DNA of 64,000 bases from Enterobacter cancerogenus (GCF_019047785.1 NZ_CP077290.1:2976001-3040000), one strand, 5' to 3'; counted from the stretch's first letter, positions 1 to 10,397 are shown. Notes: generated by a model not told the origin, from the sequence alone. Made by a program: numbers and translations.

Positions 1-251
1 CGATGAATGTATCCCGTCACCCCCAGCGGCGTCTGGGTGGCGGTATCACGCACCACCAGACAGAGCCAGTGCGGGCTGCCGGGTTCCCACGGGGTGAGTC
101 GGGAATCAAATGCGACGCGGATCTCCGCCTCCGGGCGCGCTTCTGCGATAAAACGCATCACGTCCGGGTGCTGCTGCAGGGCCAGAAAAAAGGGCCAGTC
201 CTGTTCCTGCAGCGGCGAGCAGGTGAGGCGTGATGTGGTAAAACCAACCAT
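1..251 (-). CDS. GNAT-family N-acetyltransferase, N-terminal part (cut by window edge)
   Basis: A minus-strand frame starts with ATG at 251, with GGAG about 8 bases upstream, and stays open to the window edge, giving about 83 residues. The peptide begins MVGFTTSRLTCSPLQEQDW and continues through DVMRFIAEARPEAEIRVAFDS to VVRDTATQTPLGVTGYIHR. This pattern (an opening strand, an 'xLxxxDxxxFxxL' helix, a Pro-Asp-Val-Met turn, then a strand leading into G-V-T-G) is that of RimJ/RimL-type acetyltransferases, which move acetyl from acetyl-CoA to an amine. The acetyl-CoA loop lies outside the window, so the substrate and the intactness of the gene cannot be judged. It diverges from the next gene across 150 bp. 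Confidence 0.7.
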   Translation of the reverse strand, partial: MVGFTTSRLTCSPLQEQDWPFFLALQQHPDVMRFIAEARPEAEIRVAFDSRLTPWEPGSPHWLCLVVRDTATQTPLGVTGYIH

Positions 252-401
252 GGGGCTTCTCCGGAGACATTTATCAGGATTATAGAGTTGTCACTTTATT
301 TCAACAAAAAGTCAGGTATGTTTATAACGTCGTATAAATAAAAAGAAAAACGACCTGCGCATGGTCCACTTTGGTGTATTCGTTGCCTCTCAAGGAAAAT
401 A

Positions 402-1991
402 ATGACACTCAGCACATCACATCATATTCGTGAGCAGTTTGAACACTGCCTGGCGGTTATTCGTCAGGCGTCGGTGGAAATATTACTTCTCCTGAATGTG
501 CATGTCTCTGAAGGTAAAGATCCGCGCTGGTTCCTTGAGCTGCTGGACAGCGCCCGCCTGGCCCAGGGGGGATGGACGGGCGTGGCGAAGCAGCTCAACC
601 TGAACGACGCTGAAATGTCGGAATTTACGCTCCAGCTGCGCCTTCTGCAGCAGCGCGTTCCGCAGTACGAAAGCGGTCAGGACGTCAGCGAAAATCAGCT
701 GATTGCCGCGATGCGCTTCGTCACCACGCTGGAGCACCTGCGCCTGCAACAGCCGCTGCTGACCTACAGTACCGACCTGATGCCCGGTAGCGAGCTGCAA
801 CAGCAGCAGGCGCACAAGCAGGTTCGGGCGATTGAGCTGATGATTAAAGGGCTGATCCAGCAGGCGTGGCCCGATCCGACCCGGCTGAACAATCATCTTA
901 AAACCCTGTTCAACGCCGACCGCGTGCGCCGCTGGCTGAAAATGGGGGAAATTAACGACGTCCTGAGCGGCATGATGTTCAGCGAACTGGCGCAAATGCT
1001 GGTGGATAAACGCGAATTTAGCCGCTATTACGCGTCATTGTTTAACGACCCGATGATGCTGACCTTGCTGGTCGAGCCGCGTAAAACCCTGCAAACCTTC
1101 CTCGAAGATATTCGGCAAATCCGCAATAACATTACGGTACAGCAGGCGCTGAGCCCGGCGCAAATTCAGCTGCTGGATAACTACTATTCCCAGATTACCC
1201 GCCCCGTACAGCGCGCGTTTGAAGAGGGGAGAACCCGTATCAACCCGGCAGGGCTGATGGCGGTGGATGCCGCCGGGCTGCATGCCTTCTGGGAAAATGC
1301 GCAGAAGATGGACCGTATCACCGGCGGCGATCTCTTTGAAGTGCGCGATACCATTGAAAAACCGACCCAGCGCGCGCCGCGTTCGCCTGAACAGCGCGAG
1401 CAGCTTATCTCGGGCGCGCTGTGGGGCGCCGTGGGGGTGATGGTGATAGCCATTGTCGTCGGAGGATTTTGGCTGGTCACCAGCAGCAAACCTCAGCAGG
1501 CCACGGCACGCGCCGCTGAGCCGTCCCCGCCGCAGGAAATGCGCGAAACCCCGTCCTCGCGCGAGACGCTGACGCGGATGGGCGTCACCTGGGACGAGAG
1601 TAACTTCCGTTCCGCCATCAACCGTAACGATACCCGCGTTGCGCTGCTGTTCCTGCAGGGCGGGATGGACTGGAAGGTGTCGTGGACAGAGCAGGCGCTG
1701 TCAGCGGATTATGATGACGTGCTGGAGCTGTTGCTGCGCTATCACCCGCAGATGGTCGAGCAGAAGCCGTGCCGCCGCTTTATCAACACGCTTAGCCACG
1801 CTATGTCGAACGGTGAACCACTGACATCAATGCGTAAGCAATTTTTAAAAGCGTTCTGCACCGTCCCGGCGGTGGTGAAGCGCCAGCAGCACGACGCGGA
1901 CATGGCGAAGCGCCGGGCGCTGGCACAACCGGATGCGACAACGAAAAAATGGCAGTCTATTCAGACCGCCATTTATGATGTGATTCGCTAG
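402..1991 (+). CDS. STY4199-like protein with degenerate HEPN region, one membrane span and ankyrin-like tail
   Basis: 529 aa, ATG preceded by AAGGA. Residues 1-320 are helical. The stretch around 229-262 (KTLQTFLEDIRQIRNN..., then a 'L-x-P-A-Q-I-x-L-L-x-x-Y-Y' turn) resembles the Swt1/STY4199-type HEPN domain, but the usual R-N-x-x-x-H motif reads RNNITVQ, so the histidine is missing. A single hydrophobic span at about 337-361 is followed by a Pro/Ala linker, and residues 395-450 contain ankyrin-like turns (NFRSAINRNDTRVALLFLQG). The likely topology is a cytoplasmic N-domain, one membrane span and a small C-domain. The family name comes from memory of Salmonella STY4199-type proteins, which have no established function. 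It stands alone between divergent and convergent neighbours, with a palindromic repeat just after its stop. Confidence 0.65.
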   Translation: MTLSTSHHIREQFEHCLAVIRQASVEILLLLNVHVSEGKDPRWFLELLDSARLAQGGWTGVAKQLNLNDAEMSEFTLQLRLLQQRVPQYESGQDVSENQLIAAMRFVTTLEHLRLQQPLLTYSTDLMPGSELQQQQAHKQVRAIELMIKGLIQQAWPDPTRLNNHLKTLFNADRVRRWLKMGEINDVLSGMMFSELAQMLVDKREFSRYYASLFNDPMMLTLLVEPRKTLQTFLEDIRQIRNNITVQQALSPAQIQLLDNYYSQITRPVQRAFEEGRTRINPAGLMAVDAAGLHAFWENAQKMDRITGGDLFEVRDTIEKPTQRAPRSPEQREQLISGALWGAVGVMVIAIVVGGFWLVTSSKPQQATARAAEPSPPQEMRETPSSRETLTRMGVTWDESNFRSAINRNDTRVALLFLQGGMDWKVSWTEQALSADYDDVLELLLRYHPQMVEQKPCRRFINTLSHAMSNGEPLTSMRKQFLKAFCTVPAVVKRQQHDADMAKRRALAQPDATTKKWQSIQTAIYDVIR

Positions 1992-1994
1992 TTT

Positions 1995-2044
1995 TCTCCC
2001 TCTCCCAGTGGGAGAGGGCCGGGGTGAGGGCATCAGACCGCACC
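1995..2044. repeat. Palindromic intergenic repeat (CCCTCTCCC/GGGAGAGGG family), copy 1
   Basis: The core hairpin CCCTCTCCC-agt-GGGAGAGGG is followed by ccGGGGTGAGGGCATCAgaccGCACC. It sits between the convergent 3' ends of the STY4199-like gene and treF, where it could act as an mRNA 3'-end stabiliser. The same core recurs at seven other intergenic loci in this window. Confidence 0.85.
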
Positions 2045-2048
2045 CCAC

Positions 2049-3698
2049 TCACGGCTCTCCGTACAACCCAATCAATCGGCGCACCACGCCGTTGGTCCAG
2101 CCGAATCCGTCCTGCAGAGGATATTCCCCCCCGCCACCTTCGCGCGGGGTGCTGCTGGCGATGTGGTACTTCTCAATCATCTTGTGATGCGTTTTGTAGA
2201 AGACGTTGACCGTCTGCAGCCAGCTCCACGCAATCTCATCGCCCAGCGAATCATTGCCGTACTGTTTGAAGCCCTGGATCGCCATCCACTGCAGCGGTGC
2301 CCAGCCATTCGGCTTATCCCACTGCTCGCCGGTCTCATACTCGGTTGCCATAATGCCGCCCGGAGTCAGCAGGCGCGCTTTCACCGTGTCCGACAGCCGC
2401 TCGGCCTGCTCGTGCGTGGCCATCCCGACGTAAAGCGGCACAATGCTTGCCGCAGAGAACAGCGCCATCTCCTCGCGTCGCCAGTCGTAATCGCGATAAC
2501 AGCCGTTTTCTTCATCCCACAGATAGCGGTTCACCGCGGCACGGCGGTCGCTGGCCTTCTGGCGGAACTGTTCGGCGGTCTCTTTATCCCCTTTCGATGC
2601 CGAAATATTGGCGATCGCGCTTTCCAGTTTGAACAGGAAAGCGTTCAAATCGATCGGGATAAACTGGGTGGTCCGGATGCTGGCAAGCCGACCCGGATCC
2701 CGCAGCCAGCGGGAGGAGTAGTCCCAGCCGGAGGCCGCGCCCGCGCGCAGGTCACGATAGACTTCATTCGGCGGACGGCCAGAATGACGGGCCGTTTCCA
2801 CATCCTCAATCCAGGATTCGTCACGCGGCGTGTCACGGTCGTCCCAGTAGCGGTTCAGCAACGAGCCGTCCGGCATACGCACCGCGCTGCGATAGGCCTG
2901 GTTGAGCAGCAGCGACTCCGCGCCGTCCATCCAGAAGGCATATTCCATTTTCAGGTGATCAAGATAACGCTTTGCACCGCGCACGCCATCCTCTTCGAAC
3001 AGCTCCACCATCAGCGCAAACACCGGTGGCTGAGAGCGGCTGAGGTAGTAGGTACGGTTGCCGTTGGGAATATGCCCGTAACGTTCAATCAGCCAGGCGA
3101 AGTTATCCGCCATGCATTTCAGCAGGTCGTTACGGCCACTCTCCGCCAGACCCAGCATGGAGAAATAGGAGTCCCAGTAGTAGGTCTCGCTGAAGCGTCC
3201 GCCGGGCACGATATAGGCCTGGGGCAGCGCCAGCAGCGATGACCAGGGAATGTGATCCTGCGGCTCGCGCGTCAGCACCGGCCACAGGTTATCAATGTGC
3301 TCTTTCAGGGACAGGCCGGGGTCCGAAATATACTCTTTGCTGTAGTCCTCCGGCATCCAGAAATGATTTTCCACGAACCGCGCCAGGTCAAAATCACGAT
3401 GGCGACGCACCTTACGGTAGCGGATCAGAATATCCAGCGGATCCATTTTGGGCGCGCAGTCAGGGAAGGTTTTGCTGTCCGCAAACAGTCGCGACGACTG
3501 GACGTGTTCAAACAGTTCAAGGTAGCGGTCTGCGGGCGTCAGGGCATCGGACGCCGGCAGCCCTTCAATCATTTCCGGTTCCGGCTCTGCCTCGATCATC
3601 TCATCCAGTTTTAACTCACAGGGATCGGTTTCGTAGCGCAGCTCTTCTGCAATGTCGAACTCGATATCCTCAACAATCTGTAGTTTCTGGTTGAACAT
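2049..3698 (-). CDS. treF: Cytoplasmic trehalase (GH37)
   Basis: 549 aa, the length of E. coli TreF. The frame is open 18 codons further upstream, but ATG at 3698 ([11 protein letters not shown]) has GGAGG 11 bases before it and matches the E. coli start. The enzyme hydrolyses trehalose to two glucoses in the cytoplasm, and there is no signal peptide, unlike periplasmic TreA. The GH37 signature [13 protein letters not shown] is present, as are the general-acid Asp in [11 protein letters not shown] and the general-base region EKYH near the C-terminus, followed by the family [17 protein letters not shown] tail. In E. coli the gene is RpoS- and osmolarity-controlled. No clear promoter was identified in the 292-bp gap upstream. 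Confidence 0.97.
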   Translation of the reverse strand: MFNQKLQIVEDIEFDIAEELRYETDPCELKLDEMIEAEPEPEMIEGLPASDALTPADRYLELFEHVQSSRLFADSKTFPDCAPKMDPLDILIRYRKVRRHRDFDLARFVENHFWMPEDYSKEYISDPGLSLKEHIDNLWPVLTREPQDHIPWSSLLALPQAYIVPGGRFSETYYWDSYFSMLGLAESGRNDLLKCMADNFAWLIERYGHIPNGNRTYYLSRSQPPVFALMVELFEEDGVRGAKRYLDHLKMEYAFWMDGAESLLLNQAYRSAVRMPDGSLLNRYWDDRDTPRDESWIEDVETARHSGRPPNEVYRDLRAGAASGWDYSSRWLRDPGRLASIRTTQFIPIDLNAFLFKLESAIANISASKGDKETAEQFRQKASDRRAAVNRYLWDEENGCYRDYDWRREEMALFSAASIVPLYVGMATHEQAERLSDTVKARLLTPGGIMATEYETGEQWDKPNGWAPLQWMAIQGFKQYGNDSLGDEIAWSWLQTVNVFYKTHHKMIEKYHIASSTPREGGGGEYPLQDGFGWTNGVVRRLIGLYGEP

Positions 3699-3990
3699 GG
3701 TGTTCAGGACCTCCGGTTTTTGTCGTAACAAATACGGGTTTTTCCCGGTCATCTTTTAAGCGTAGACATTCGCTTCGGTTAATGCGGTGCGAAGTGTGCG
3801 GTTGATCACGCTTTCATAACGGTTGTCAATACGCTGAAAATTCAATATCTCATTGATTAATAAATCGTTAATGGTGAATTTTCGGGAACAGGGCAGGAAT
3901 AAAATTCAGAGCATTCAGTATTCCGCGCTCACGGTAAATGCCCTTGTCGCCAGCGCTATTCTCAGCGTTTTTTACGCTTTCATACAGGGC

Positions 3991-4278
3991 TTAATGCGCC
4001 TGTCGCGCATCGCCTGAAAGGCTGGTAGCGGCTTGATGTGCTTTCTGGTTGGCACCTTCACTTTTTTCCATCGCCTTGCTGGCGGCTTTTTCCGCATGGG
4101 CGGCGCTATACGCGGCCAGATGGGAAATAACGATGGCATAAATACTCATTAATGAGACCCACAGAATACTGTTTTTCCACCACAGCAGGGTCGGAATAGT
4201 CAGTATCGCCCATACCAGGGCGAGGACGAGGTGCATTTTGGCCATCAGTTTGGCGGTGATCTTAACGTGCATTTTCAT
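3991..4278 (-). CDS. Small two-span membrane protein, unknown function
   Basis: 95 aa. A lysine-rich start (MKMHVKITAKLMAKMH) is followed by two hydrophobic segments at about 15-33 and 37-57, then an Ala/Lys/Glu-rich, probably helical cytoplasmic tail (AAHAEKAASKAMEKSEGANQKAHQAATS). The start is the first of two nearby ATGs, with AGAGAT upstream. I do not recognise a named family. It lies alone between gor and treF on the same strand. The 292 bp separating it from treF contain nothing I can identify, and 126 bp separate it from the gor terminator. Composition and codon use look native. Confidence 0.65.
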   Translation of the reverse strand: MKMHVKITAKLMAKMHLVLALVWAILTIPTLLWWKNSILWVSLMSIYAIVISHLAAYSAAHAEKAASKAMEKSEGANQKAHQAATSLSGDARQAH

Positions 4279-4404
4279 ATCTCTAATCTTTATCCGTAGT
4301 AACAGGCAAGCGCGTAGCGCCTTCTAAGATTAGTTAATTCCACCGCGCGTCGCGGTTAAATTTGTTACCGTTTGTACACCCGCTGGGTTTACTCGGCACA
4401 GGCA

Positions 4405-4433
4405 TAAAAAAACCGGCCCGCGGGCCGGTTTTT
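4405..4433 (-). terminator. Rho-independent terminator of gor
   Basis: The perfect hairpin AACCGGCCCG/CGGGCCGGTT is flanked by A-runs on one side and T-runs on the other, so it can work in both directions. It lies 17 bp beyond the gor stop codon. Confidence 0.9.
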
Positions 4434-4450
4434 GTCGCGGTAAAGTCCGA

Positions 4451-5803
4451 TCAGCGCATGGTGACAAACTCTTCCGCTGCCGTCGGGTGGATTGCCACGG
4501 TGTTGTCGAAATCTTTCTTCGTTGCGCCCATTTTCAGCGCCACCGCAAAGCCCTGCAGGATCTCGTCCATACCAAAGCCAATGCCGTGAATACCGACAAT
4601 CTTCTCGTCCGCGCCAACGCAGACCAGCTTCATGCGGCACGGTTGACGGTGAGAGGTAACGGCGGTGTACATCGCCGTAAAGGACGATTTATACACTTTC
4701 ACCTGGTCATCGCCATACTGCTCGCGCGCCTGCGGTTCGGTTAAGCCCACGGTGCCAATTGGCGGGTGGCTGAAGACCACGGTCGGGATGTTGCTGTAGT
4801 CCAGATGCTCGTCCGGCTTGTTGTTAAACAGACGCTCGGAGAGACGGCGGCCTGCTGCCACGGCAACCGGCGTCAGTTCAACCGCACCGGTGTTGTCGCC
4901 TACCGCATAAATGCCCGGTACGCTGGTGTTCTGGAATTTATCGACGACGATGTAACCTTTTTCATCGGTTTTCACGCCGGTAACCGCCAGGTTAAAGGTA
5001 TCGTTCGCCGGTTCGCGACCAATCGCCCAGATCAGGCAGTCCACGGTCTGGCTGCGGCCGTCTTCCAGCGTCAGGGTCAGGCTGCCGTCGTCATTTTTCA
5101 CCACGGCTTTCGGTATGGCATGGGTATGCAGCGCTGGACCTTCGGCGTTCATCACTTCCACCAGCGTTTCGACGATCAGCGGGTCAAAGCTGCGCAGCGG
5201 CGCGTGTTTACGGACGAACAGATGCGCTTCAGCGCCCAGGCCGTTGATCACGCCCGCCAGCTCAACCGCGATATACCCCGCGCCGACCACCGCAACGCGT
5301 TTTGGCAGGGCAGGCAGCTCGAAGAAGCCGTCAGAATCAATGCCGTATTCCGCGCCCGGAATGTCCGGGTGGCTCGGACGGCCGCCGGTGGCGATCAGGA
5401 TATGATCGGCGGTGATCGTCTCGCCGTTCACTTCGATCGTTTTCGCATCGACGAAACGGGCGAAACCGCGGATCACGTCGACGTTGTTCTTGCCCAGCAC
5501 GTTATCGTACGAGGTATGGATCCGGTCGATGTAAGCGGTACGGCTGGCGATCAGCTTGTCCCAGTCAAAGCTATTGAGGGTGGTATCGAAGCCGTAGTCC
5601 GGGCCATACATATGGATAGCTTCACGGATTTGCGCCGCATGCCACATCACTTTTTTCGGTACACAGCCCACGTTCACGCAGGTGCCGCCCAGCGCTTTGG
5701 CTTCAATCAGCGCACACTTCTGGCCGTACATGGCCGCACGGTTGATCGAGGCGATGCCGCCGCTGCCGCCGCCGATTGCGATGTAGTCATAATGCTTAGT
5801 CAT
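4451..5803 (-). CDS. gor: Glutathione reductase (NADPH)
   Basis: 450 aa, the E. coli length. Reduces glutathione disulfide to GSH with NADPH and keeps the cytoplasm reduced. Visible are the FAD-binding GGGSGG motif (11-16), the redox-active disulfide C42/C47 in [13 protein letters not shown], the second dinucleotide motif [10 protein letters not shown] for NADPH, the AVGD flavin motif and the catalytic dimer-interface His in AIHPTAAEE (about 439). The start ATG is preceded by AAGGAT. It is a single gene in its own unit, with a strong terminator downstream and rlmJ 71 bp upstream. OxyR control is known in E. coli, but I did not identify a site. Confidence 0.98.
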   Translation of the reverse strand: MTKHYDYIAIGGGSGGIASINRAAMYGQKCALIEAKALGGTCVNVGCVPKKVMWHAAQIREAIHMYGPDYGFDTTLNSFDWDKLIASRTAYIDRIHTSYDNVLGKNNVDVIRGFARFVDAKTIEVNGETITADHILIATGGRPSHPDIPGAEYGIDSDGFFELPALPKRVAVVGAGYIAVELAGVINGLGAEAHLFVRKHAPLRSFDPLIVETLVEVMNAEGPALHTHAIPKAVVKNDDGSLTLTLEDGRSQTVDCLIWAIGREPANDTFNLAVTGVKTDEKGYIVVDKFQNTSVPGIYAVGDNTGAVELTPVAVAAGRRLSERLFNNKPDEHLDYSNIPTVVFSHPPIGTVGLTEPQAREQYGDDQVKVYKSSFTAMYTAVTSHRQPCRMKLVCVGADEKIVGIHGIGFGMDEILQGFAVALKMGATKKDFDNTVAIHPTAAEEFVTMR

Positions 5804-5874
5804 AGCTTTTATCCTTAATCGTGAATTGCCGCGATTGTATACCTGAAATCAATTGGTTCCACCAATGACTGCGA

Positions 5875-6717
5875 TTACTCAGGCACGATCCAGCTGACGG
5901 TGGCGTGGCCTGTACCCGCGGGCACCAGCGTTTTGTGCAGCCAGGGCAGCACGTTGTTCATTTGCGCTTCGAGCTTCCACGGCGGGTTAATTACAATCAT
6001 GCCGGAGGCGGTCATGCCGCGCTGGTCGCTGTCCGGGCGCACCGCCAGCTCAATCTGCAGGATTTTGCGGATGCCGGTAGCTTCCAGATCTTTAATCATG
6101 CGCTTGATTTGCGCGCGCAGCACCACCGGGTACCACAGGGCGTAGGTGCCGGTCGCAAAGCGTTTATAGCCTTCGTGAATGCCGGTCACCACCGCCTGAT
6201 AGTCGGTTTTAATTTCGTACGGCGGGTCGATCAGCACCAGACCACGGCGCGAAACCGGTGGCAATTTGGCTTTCAGCTGCTGGTAGCCATCGGCTTTATC
6301 GACGCGGGCGCGGTTATCTTTCTGAAATTCAGCGCGCAGCAGCGGGAAGTCGCTCGGGTGCAGCTCGGTCAGTTGAATGCTGTCCTGCTCGCGCAGCAGC
6401 TGGCGGGCAATCAGCGGTGAACCCGGGTAGTAACGCAGCTGGCCGCTGCGGTTGAAGTGATTCACCACGCCGATGTATGGCTCCAGCTCGGCGGGCAAAT
6501 CGTCCTGCTGCCAGACGCGGGCAATGCCTTCCAGATATTCACCGGTACGCTCGGCGTGCTCGCCGCTCAGCTGATAACGGCCCGCGCCGGCGTGGGTGTC
6601 CAGATAGAGAAACGGCTTATCTTTCTCTTTGAGCGACTCGATGATCAGGCTCTGAACGGTATGTTTAAGAACGTCGGCGTGGTTGCCTGCGTGAAAGCTG
6701 TGGCGATAACTGAGCAT
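5875..6717 (-). CDS. rlmJ: 23S rRNA (adenine-2030-N6)-methyltransferase
   Basis: 280 aa, start MLSYRHSFHAGNHADVLKH as in E. coli RlmJ (YhiR). It methylates N6 of A2030 in 23S rRNA using S-adenosylmethionine. The catalytic DPPY motif is present (VLIDPPYEIKTDY), as is the early AdoMet-binding DTHAGAGRY. It is divergent from prlC, and the 208 bp between the two starts contain the sigma-32 promoter of prlC. In E. coli the gene is dispensable and has been linked to growth on DNA as nutrient; nothing here tests that. Confidence 0.97.
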   Translation of the reverse strand: MLSYRHSFHAGNHADVLKHTVQSLIIESLKEKDKPFLYLDTHAGAGRYQLSGEHAERTGEYLEGIARVWQQDDLPAELEPYIGVVNHFNRSGQLRYYPGSPLIARQLLREQDSIQLTELHPSDFPLLRAEFQKDNRARVDKADGYQQLKAKLPPVSRRGLVLIDPPYEIKTDYQAVVTGIHEGYKRFATGTYALWYPVVLRAQIKRMIKDLEATGIRKILQIELAVRPDSDQRGMTASGMIVINPPWKLEAQMNNVLPWLHKTLVPAGTGHATVSWIVPE

Positions 6718-6834
6718 GGATAGTGATATTCCGCTGAAAATGACGATTTGCCACAGTTTACAGCAGATCGGAACAGATTACCCGCAGGCCCGCGAAGCGC
6801 AGCGTCACCGGGCGCTTTTCCGCTACGGCTGGCA

Positions 6835-6862
6835 TTGAAATCCTCTACACTTATCCCCATTA
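6835..6862 (+). promoter_or_regulatory. Sigma-32 (heat-shock) promoter of prlC-rsmJ
   Basis: TTGAAA at 6835-6840, a 14-bp spacer, then CCCCATTA at 6855-6862. Both boxes match the RpoH consensus closely. The opdA(prlC)-yhiQ(rsmJ) operon of Salmonella is a known heat-shock operon. The site lies 63 bp before the prlC start. Confidence 0.85.
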
Positions 6863-6925
6863 CACAAACAATATGCACAGCGCCGGATGCGCGCTTCATT
6901 CACTCATTTCAACAGGACAGCGTTT

Positions 6926-8968
6926 ATGACCAATCCATTACTGACGCCTTTTTCGTTGCCACCGTTTTCTAAAATTCTGCCCGAGCATGTGGTTCCAGCC
7001 GTTACCCAATCGCTGGAAAACTGCCGCGCGGCGGTAGAGAGCGTGGTAGCGCAGGGCGCGCCGTACACCTGGGAAAATCTGTGTCAGCCGCTGGCCGAAG
7101 TGGACGACGTGCTGGGACGTATTTTCTCCCCGGTCAGCCACCTGAACTCGGTGAAAAACAGCCCGGAACTGCGCGAAGCCTATGAACAAACCCTGCCGCT
7201 GCTCTCGGAGTACAGCACCTGGGTTGGTCAGCACGAAGGACTGTACAAAGCGTACCGCGACCTGCGCGACGGCGATCATTACGCATCGCTCAATACCGCG
7301 CAGAAAAAATCGGTTGATAACGCGCTGCGTGATTTCGAGCTATCCGGGATTGGCCTGCCAAAAGAGAAGCAGAAGCGCTACGGCGAAATCGCCGCGCGTC
7401 TGTCCGAGCTGGGCAACCAGTACAGCAACAACGTGCTCGACGCCACCATGGGCTGGACGAAGCTAATTACCGACGAAGCCGAGCTTGCGGGGATGCCGGA
7501 AAGCGCGCTGGCGGCGGCGAAAGCACAGGCCGAAGCCAAAGAGCAGGACGGTTTCCTGCTGACGCTGGATATCCCGAGCTATCTGCCGGTGATGACCTAC
7601 TGCGACAACCAGGCGTTGCGTGAAGAGATGTACCGCGCCTACAGCACCCGCGCGTCCGACCAGGGGCCAAACGCGGGCAAATGGGACAACAGCCCGGTCA
7701 TGGCCGAGATCCTCGCCCTGCGTCACGAGCTGGCGCAGCTGCTGGGCTTTGAAAACTATGCCGACAAGTCCCTCGCGACCAAAATGGCGGAGAACCCGCA
7801 GCAGGTGCTCGACTTCCTGACGGATCTCGCGAAACGCGCCCGTCCACAGGGTGAGAAAGAGCTGGCCCAGTTGCGCGCCTTCGCGAGGGCCGAGTTTGGC
7901 GTAGACGAACTGCAGCCGTGGGACATCGCTTACTACAGTGAAAAACAGAAACAGCACCTTTACAGCATCAGCGACGAGCAGCTGCGCCCGTACTTCCCGG
8001 AAAACAAAGCCGTAAACGGCCTGTTCGAAGTGGTGCAACGCATCTACGGCATCACCGCCAAAGAGCGTAAAGATATCGACGTCTGGCATCCGGACGTGCG
8101 TTTCTTCGAACTGTATGACGAGAAAAACGAACTGCGCGGCAGTTTCTACCTGGACCTTTACGCGCGTGAGAACAAGCGCGGCGGGGCGTGGATGGATGAC
8201 TGCGTGGGCCAGATGCGTAAAGCGGACGGTACTCTGCAAAAGCCGGTTGCCTACCTGACCTGTAACTTCAACCGTCCGGTGAGCGGCAAACCTGCGCTGT
8301 TTACCCACGACGAAGTGATCACCCTGTTCCACGAGTTCGGCCACGGTCTGCACCACATGCTGACCCGCATCGAAACCGCGGGCGTTGCCGGTATCAGCGG
8401 TGTACCGTGGGATGCGGTCGAGCTGCCGAGCCAGTTTATGGAAAACTGGTGCTGGGAGCCGGACGCGCTGGCGTTTATCTCCGGCCACTATGAGACCGGC
8501 GAACCGCTGCCAAAAGAACTGCTGGATAAAATGCTGGCGGCGAAAAACTACCAGGCGGCAATGTTTATTCTGCGCCAGCTGGAGTTCGGCCTGTTCGACT
8601 TCCGCCTGCACGCCGAGTTCAGCCCGGAGCAAGGGGCGAAAATCCTTGAAACGCTGGCCGAAATTAAGAAACAGGTCGCCGTTATTCCGGGGCCAACCTG
8701 GGGCCGCTTCCCGCACGCGTTCAGCCACATCTTTGCGGGCGGCTACGCGGCGGGTTACTACAGTTACCTGTGGGCTGACGTGCTGGCTGCAGACGCATAC
8801 TCTCGCTTCGAAGAGGAAGGCATTTTCAACCGCGAAACCGGTCAGTCGTTCCTCGATAACATCCTGACGCGCGGCGGGTCTGAAGAGCCGATGGCGCTGT
8901 TCAAACGCTTCCGTGGCCGTGAGCCGAAGCTGGATGCCATGCTGGAGCATTACGGGATCAAAGGCTGA
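6926..8968 (+). CDS. prlC: Oligopeptidase A (M3 zinc metallopeptidase)
   Basis: 680 aa from ATG at 6926 ([14 protein letters not shown]), matching E. coli OpdA/PrlC in length and start; the frame extends 13 codons upstream without support. A cytoplasmic thimet-type peptidase that degrades short peptides, including cleaved signal peptides. The zinc site HEFGHGLHH is present near residue 470, with the third ligand Glu in the following helix (around [11 protein letters not shown]). It is preceded by a near-consensus sigma-32 promoter and followed after 7 bp by rsmJ, forming the known heat-shock pair. Confidence 0.98.
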   Translation: MTNPLLTPFSLPPFSKILPEHVVPAVTQSLENCRAAVESVVAQGAPYTWENLCQPLAEVDDVLGRIFSPVSHLNSVKNSPELREAYEQTLPLLSEYSTWVGQHEGLYKAYRDLRDGDHYASLNTAQKKSVDNALRDFELSGIGLPKEKQKRYGEIAARLSELGNQYSNNVLDATMGWTKLITDEAELAGMPESALAAAKAQAEAKEQDGFLLTLDIPSYLPVMTYCDNQALREEMYRAYSTRASDQGPNAGKWDNSPVMAEILALRHELAQLLGFENYADKSLATKMAENPQQVLDFLTDLAKRARPQGEKELAQLRAFARAEFGVDELQPWDIAYYSEKQKQHLYSISDEQLRPYFPENKAVNGLFEVVQRIYGITAKERKDIDVWHPDVRFFELYDEKNELRGSFYLDLYARENKRGGAWMDDCVGQMRKADGTLQKPVAYLTCNFNRPVSGKPALFTHDEVITLFHEFGHGLHHMLTRIETAGVAGISGVPWDAVELPSQFMENWCWEPDALAFISGHYETGEPLPKELLDKMLAAKNYQAAMFILRQLEFGLFDFRLHAEFSPEQGAKILETLAEIKKQVAVIPGPTWGRFPHAFSHIFAGGYAAGYYSYLWADVLAADAYSRFEEEGIFNRETGQSFLDNILTRGGSEEPMALFKRFRGREPKLDAMLEHYGIKG

Positions 8969-8975
8969 TTGTTAC

Positions 8976-9728
8976 GTGAAGATCTGCTTAGTAGATGAAT
9001 CAGGCGCCGGAGACGGCGCCTTATCTGTTCTGGCGGCCCGCTGGAGGCTGGAGCACGATGAAGAGAACCTGATGGCGCTGGTGATGACGCCCGCGCATCT
9101 TGAACTGCGTAAGCGCGACGAGCCGAAGCTCGGCGGGATTTTTGTCGATTTTGTCGGCGGGGCAATGGCGCACCGACGCAAATTTGGCGGCGGTCGCGGC
9201 GAGGCGGTGGCGAAAGCGGTCGGCATTAAGGGCAGTTATCTGCCGGACGTGGTGGATGCCACGGCGGGACTGGGGCGCGACGCCTTTGTGCTGGCCTCGG
9301 TCGGGTGCCGCGTGCGGATGCTGGAACGCAATCCGGTGGTGGCCGCGCTTCTGGACGATGGCCTGGCGCGCGGTTATGCCGACCCGGAGATTGGTCCGTG
9401 GCTGCAGGAGCGCCTGCAGCTGATCCACGCCTCAAGCCTGACGGCGCTCACCGACATCACGCCACGCCCGCAGGTGGTCTATCTTGACCCCATGTTCCCG
9501 CATAAGCAGAAAAGTGCGCTGGTGAAGAAAGAGATGCGGGTGTTTCAGTCGCTGGTGGGGCCGGATTTGGATGCGGATGGCCTGCTGGCGCCTGCTCGTC
9601 TGCTGGCGACAAAGCGTGTGGTGGTAAAACGCCCGGACTACGCGCCGCCGCTGGCGGATGTCGCGACCACCAACGCGGTGACCACGAAAGGCCACCGGTT
9701 CGATATTTATTCCGGTACGCCGGAGTAA
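8976..9728 (+). CDS. rsmJ: 16S rRNA (guanine-1516-N2)-methyltransferase
   Basis: 250 aa from a GTG start at 8976 ([20 protein letters not shown]), chosen because it gives the E. coli RsmJ length and N-terminus and avoids overlap with prlC, whose stop is 7 bp upstream. It methylates N2 of G1516 of 16S rRNA. The AdoMet motif [14 protein letters not shown] and the catalytic DPMFP ([13 protein letters not shown]) are clear. Its position behind prlC places it in the heat-shock operon. A REP pair follows the stop. Confidence 0.96.
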   Translation: MKICLVDESGAGDGALSVLAARWRLEHDEENLMALVMTPAHLELRKRDEPKLGGIFVDFVGGAMAHRRKFGGGRGEAVAKAVGIKGSYLPDVVDATAGLGRDAFVLASVGCRVRMLERNPVVAALLDDGLARGYADPEIGPWLQERLQLIHASSLTALTDITPRPQVVYLDPMFPHKQKSALVKKEMRVFQSLVGPDLDADGLLAPARLLATKRVVVKRPDYAPPLADVATTNAVTTKGHRFDIYSGTPE

Positions 9729-9732
9729 AAAA

Positions 9733-9810
9733 GCCGGGTGGCGGCTGCGCCTTACCCGGCCTACGTTCAATGCCGCTTGTAGGCCCGGTAAGCGTGAGCG
9801 CCACCGGGCG
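9733..9810. repeat. Pair of REP-like elements in inverted orientation
   Basis: GCCGGGTGGCGGCTGCGCC...ACCCGGCCTAC is followed about 20 bp later by an inverted partner (GTAGGCCCGGTAAGCG...CCACCGGGC). It lies between the convergent ends of rsmJ and uspA. Related copies occur at 16746-16800, 36084-36112 and 61156-61232. Confidence 0.88.
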
Positions 9811-9818
9811 TTATGCAT

Positions 9819-10256
9819 TTACTCGTCTTCTTCGTCACGCAGTGGAACAATCAACATATCCACGTGAACGGTGTTGATCAGCTGGCGCGCGGAGGACATC
9901 AGCTTGCTCCAGAAGTCCTGGTGATGACCGCATACCACCAGGTCCATATCGTATTTCTTAATCGCATCAACCAGCACCTGGCCCAGATCGCCGCTACCGC
10001 TTAAGGTTTCGGTGATAGGGTAACCTGCGTTGGTGGACAGCTCGCTCAGGGCATGGTGTGTCTCTTCGGAGATGCGTTTTTGCATATCACCGAGATTCAC
10101 GTCAATCAGGCCGGTATAGAGATCGGAGTAATTCACGTCAACGTGAATCAGGGAAACTTTCGCGTTGTAAGGGCGTGCCATGGATACCGCTTTATCAACC
10201 AGCACTTTGCTCTCAGGTGAGAGGTCTACCGCGATGAGAATGTGTTTGTAAGCCAT
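9819..10256 (-). CDS. uspA: Universal stress protein A
   Basis: 145 aa, starting [20 protein letters not shown], essentially E. coli UspA. A cytoplasmic dimeric alpha/beta protein induced by growth arrest and many stresses. This subclass lacks the ATP-binding G-2x-G-9x-G-S/T loop: the corresponding stretch is [16 protein letters not shown], consistent with the non-nucleotide-binding UspA type. AAGGAG lies just before ATG. It is divergent from uspB across 283 bp, an arrangement conserved in enterics. Confidence 0.98.
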   Translation of the reverse strand: MAYKHILIAVDLSPESKVLVDKAVSMARPYNAKVSLIHVDVNYSDLYTGLIDVNLGDMQKRISEETHHALSELSTNAGYPITETLSGSGDLGQVLVDAIKKYDMDLVVCGHHQDFWSKLMSSARQLINTVHVDMLIVPLRDEEDE

Positions 10257-10397
10257 AGTGTTACTCCTTCCTTAAGTTATCGATGACTAAAAGAGAAAGC
10301 CGTCGTCTGATGCCTTCATTACGGCCCAGTTAAACAAAATTATCAAGCTTTGGTGTTGATAACGATTAACCTTGTGGCAAAAAAATTAACGGATCTC

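Noticed and set aside
4766..5818. 350-codon plus-strand frame opposite gor
   Set aside because: Shadow of gor; no family features and no upstream ribosome site.
7463..8950. Long minus-strand frame of 495 codons opposite prlC
   Set aside because: It mirrors a highly conserved essential-type gene with strong GC bias at third positions. No ribosome site, and the peptide is low-complexity Arg/Val/Phe-rich as expected for an antisense shadow.
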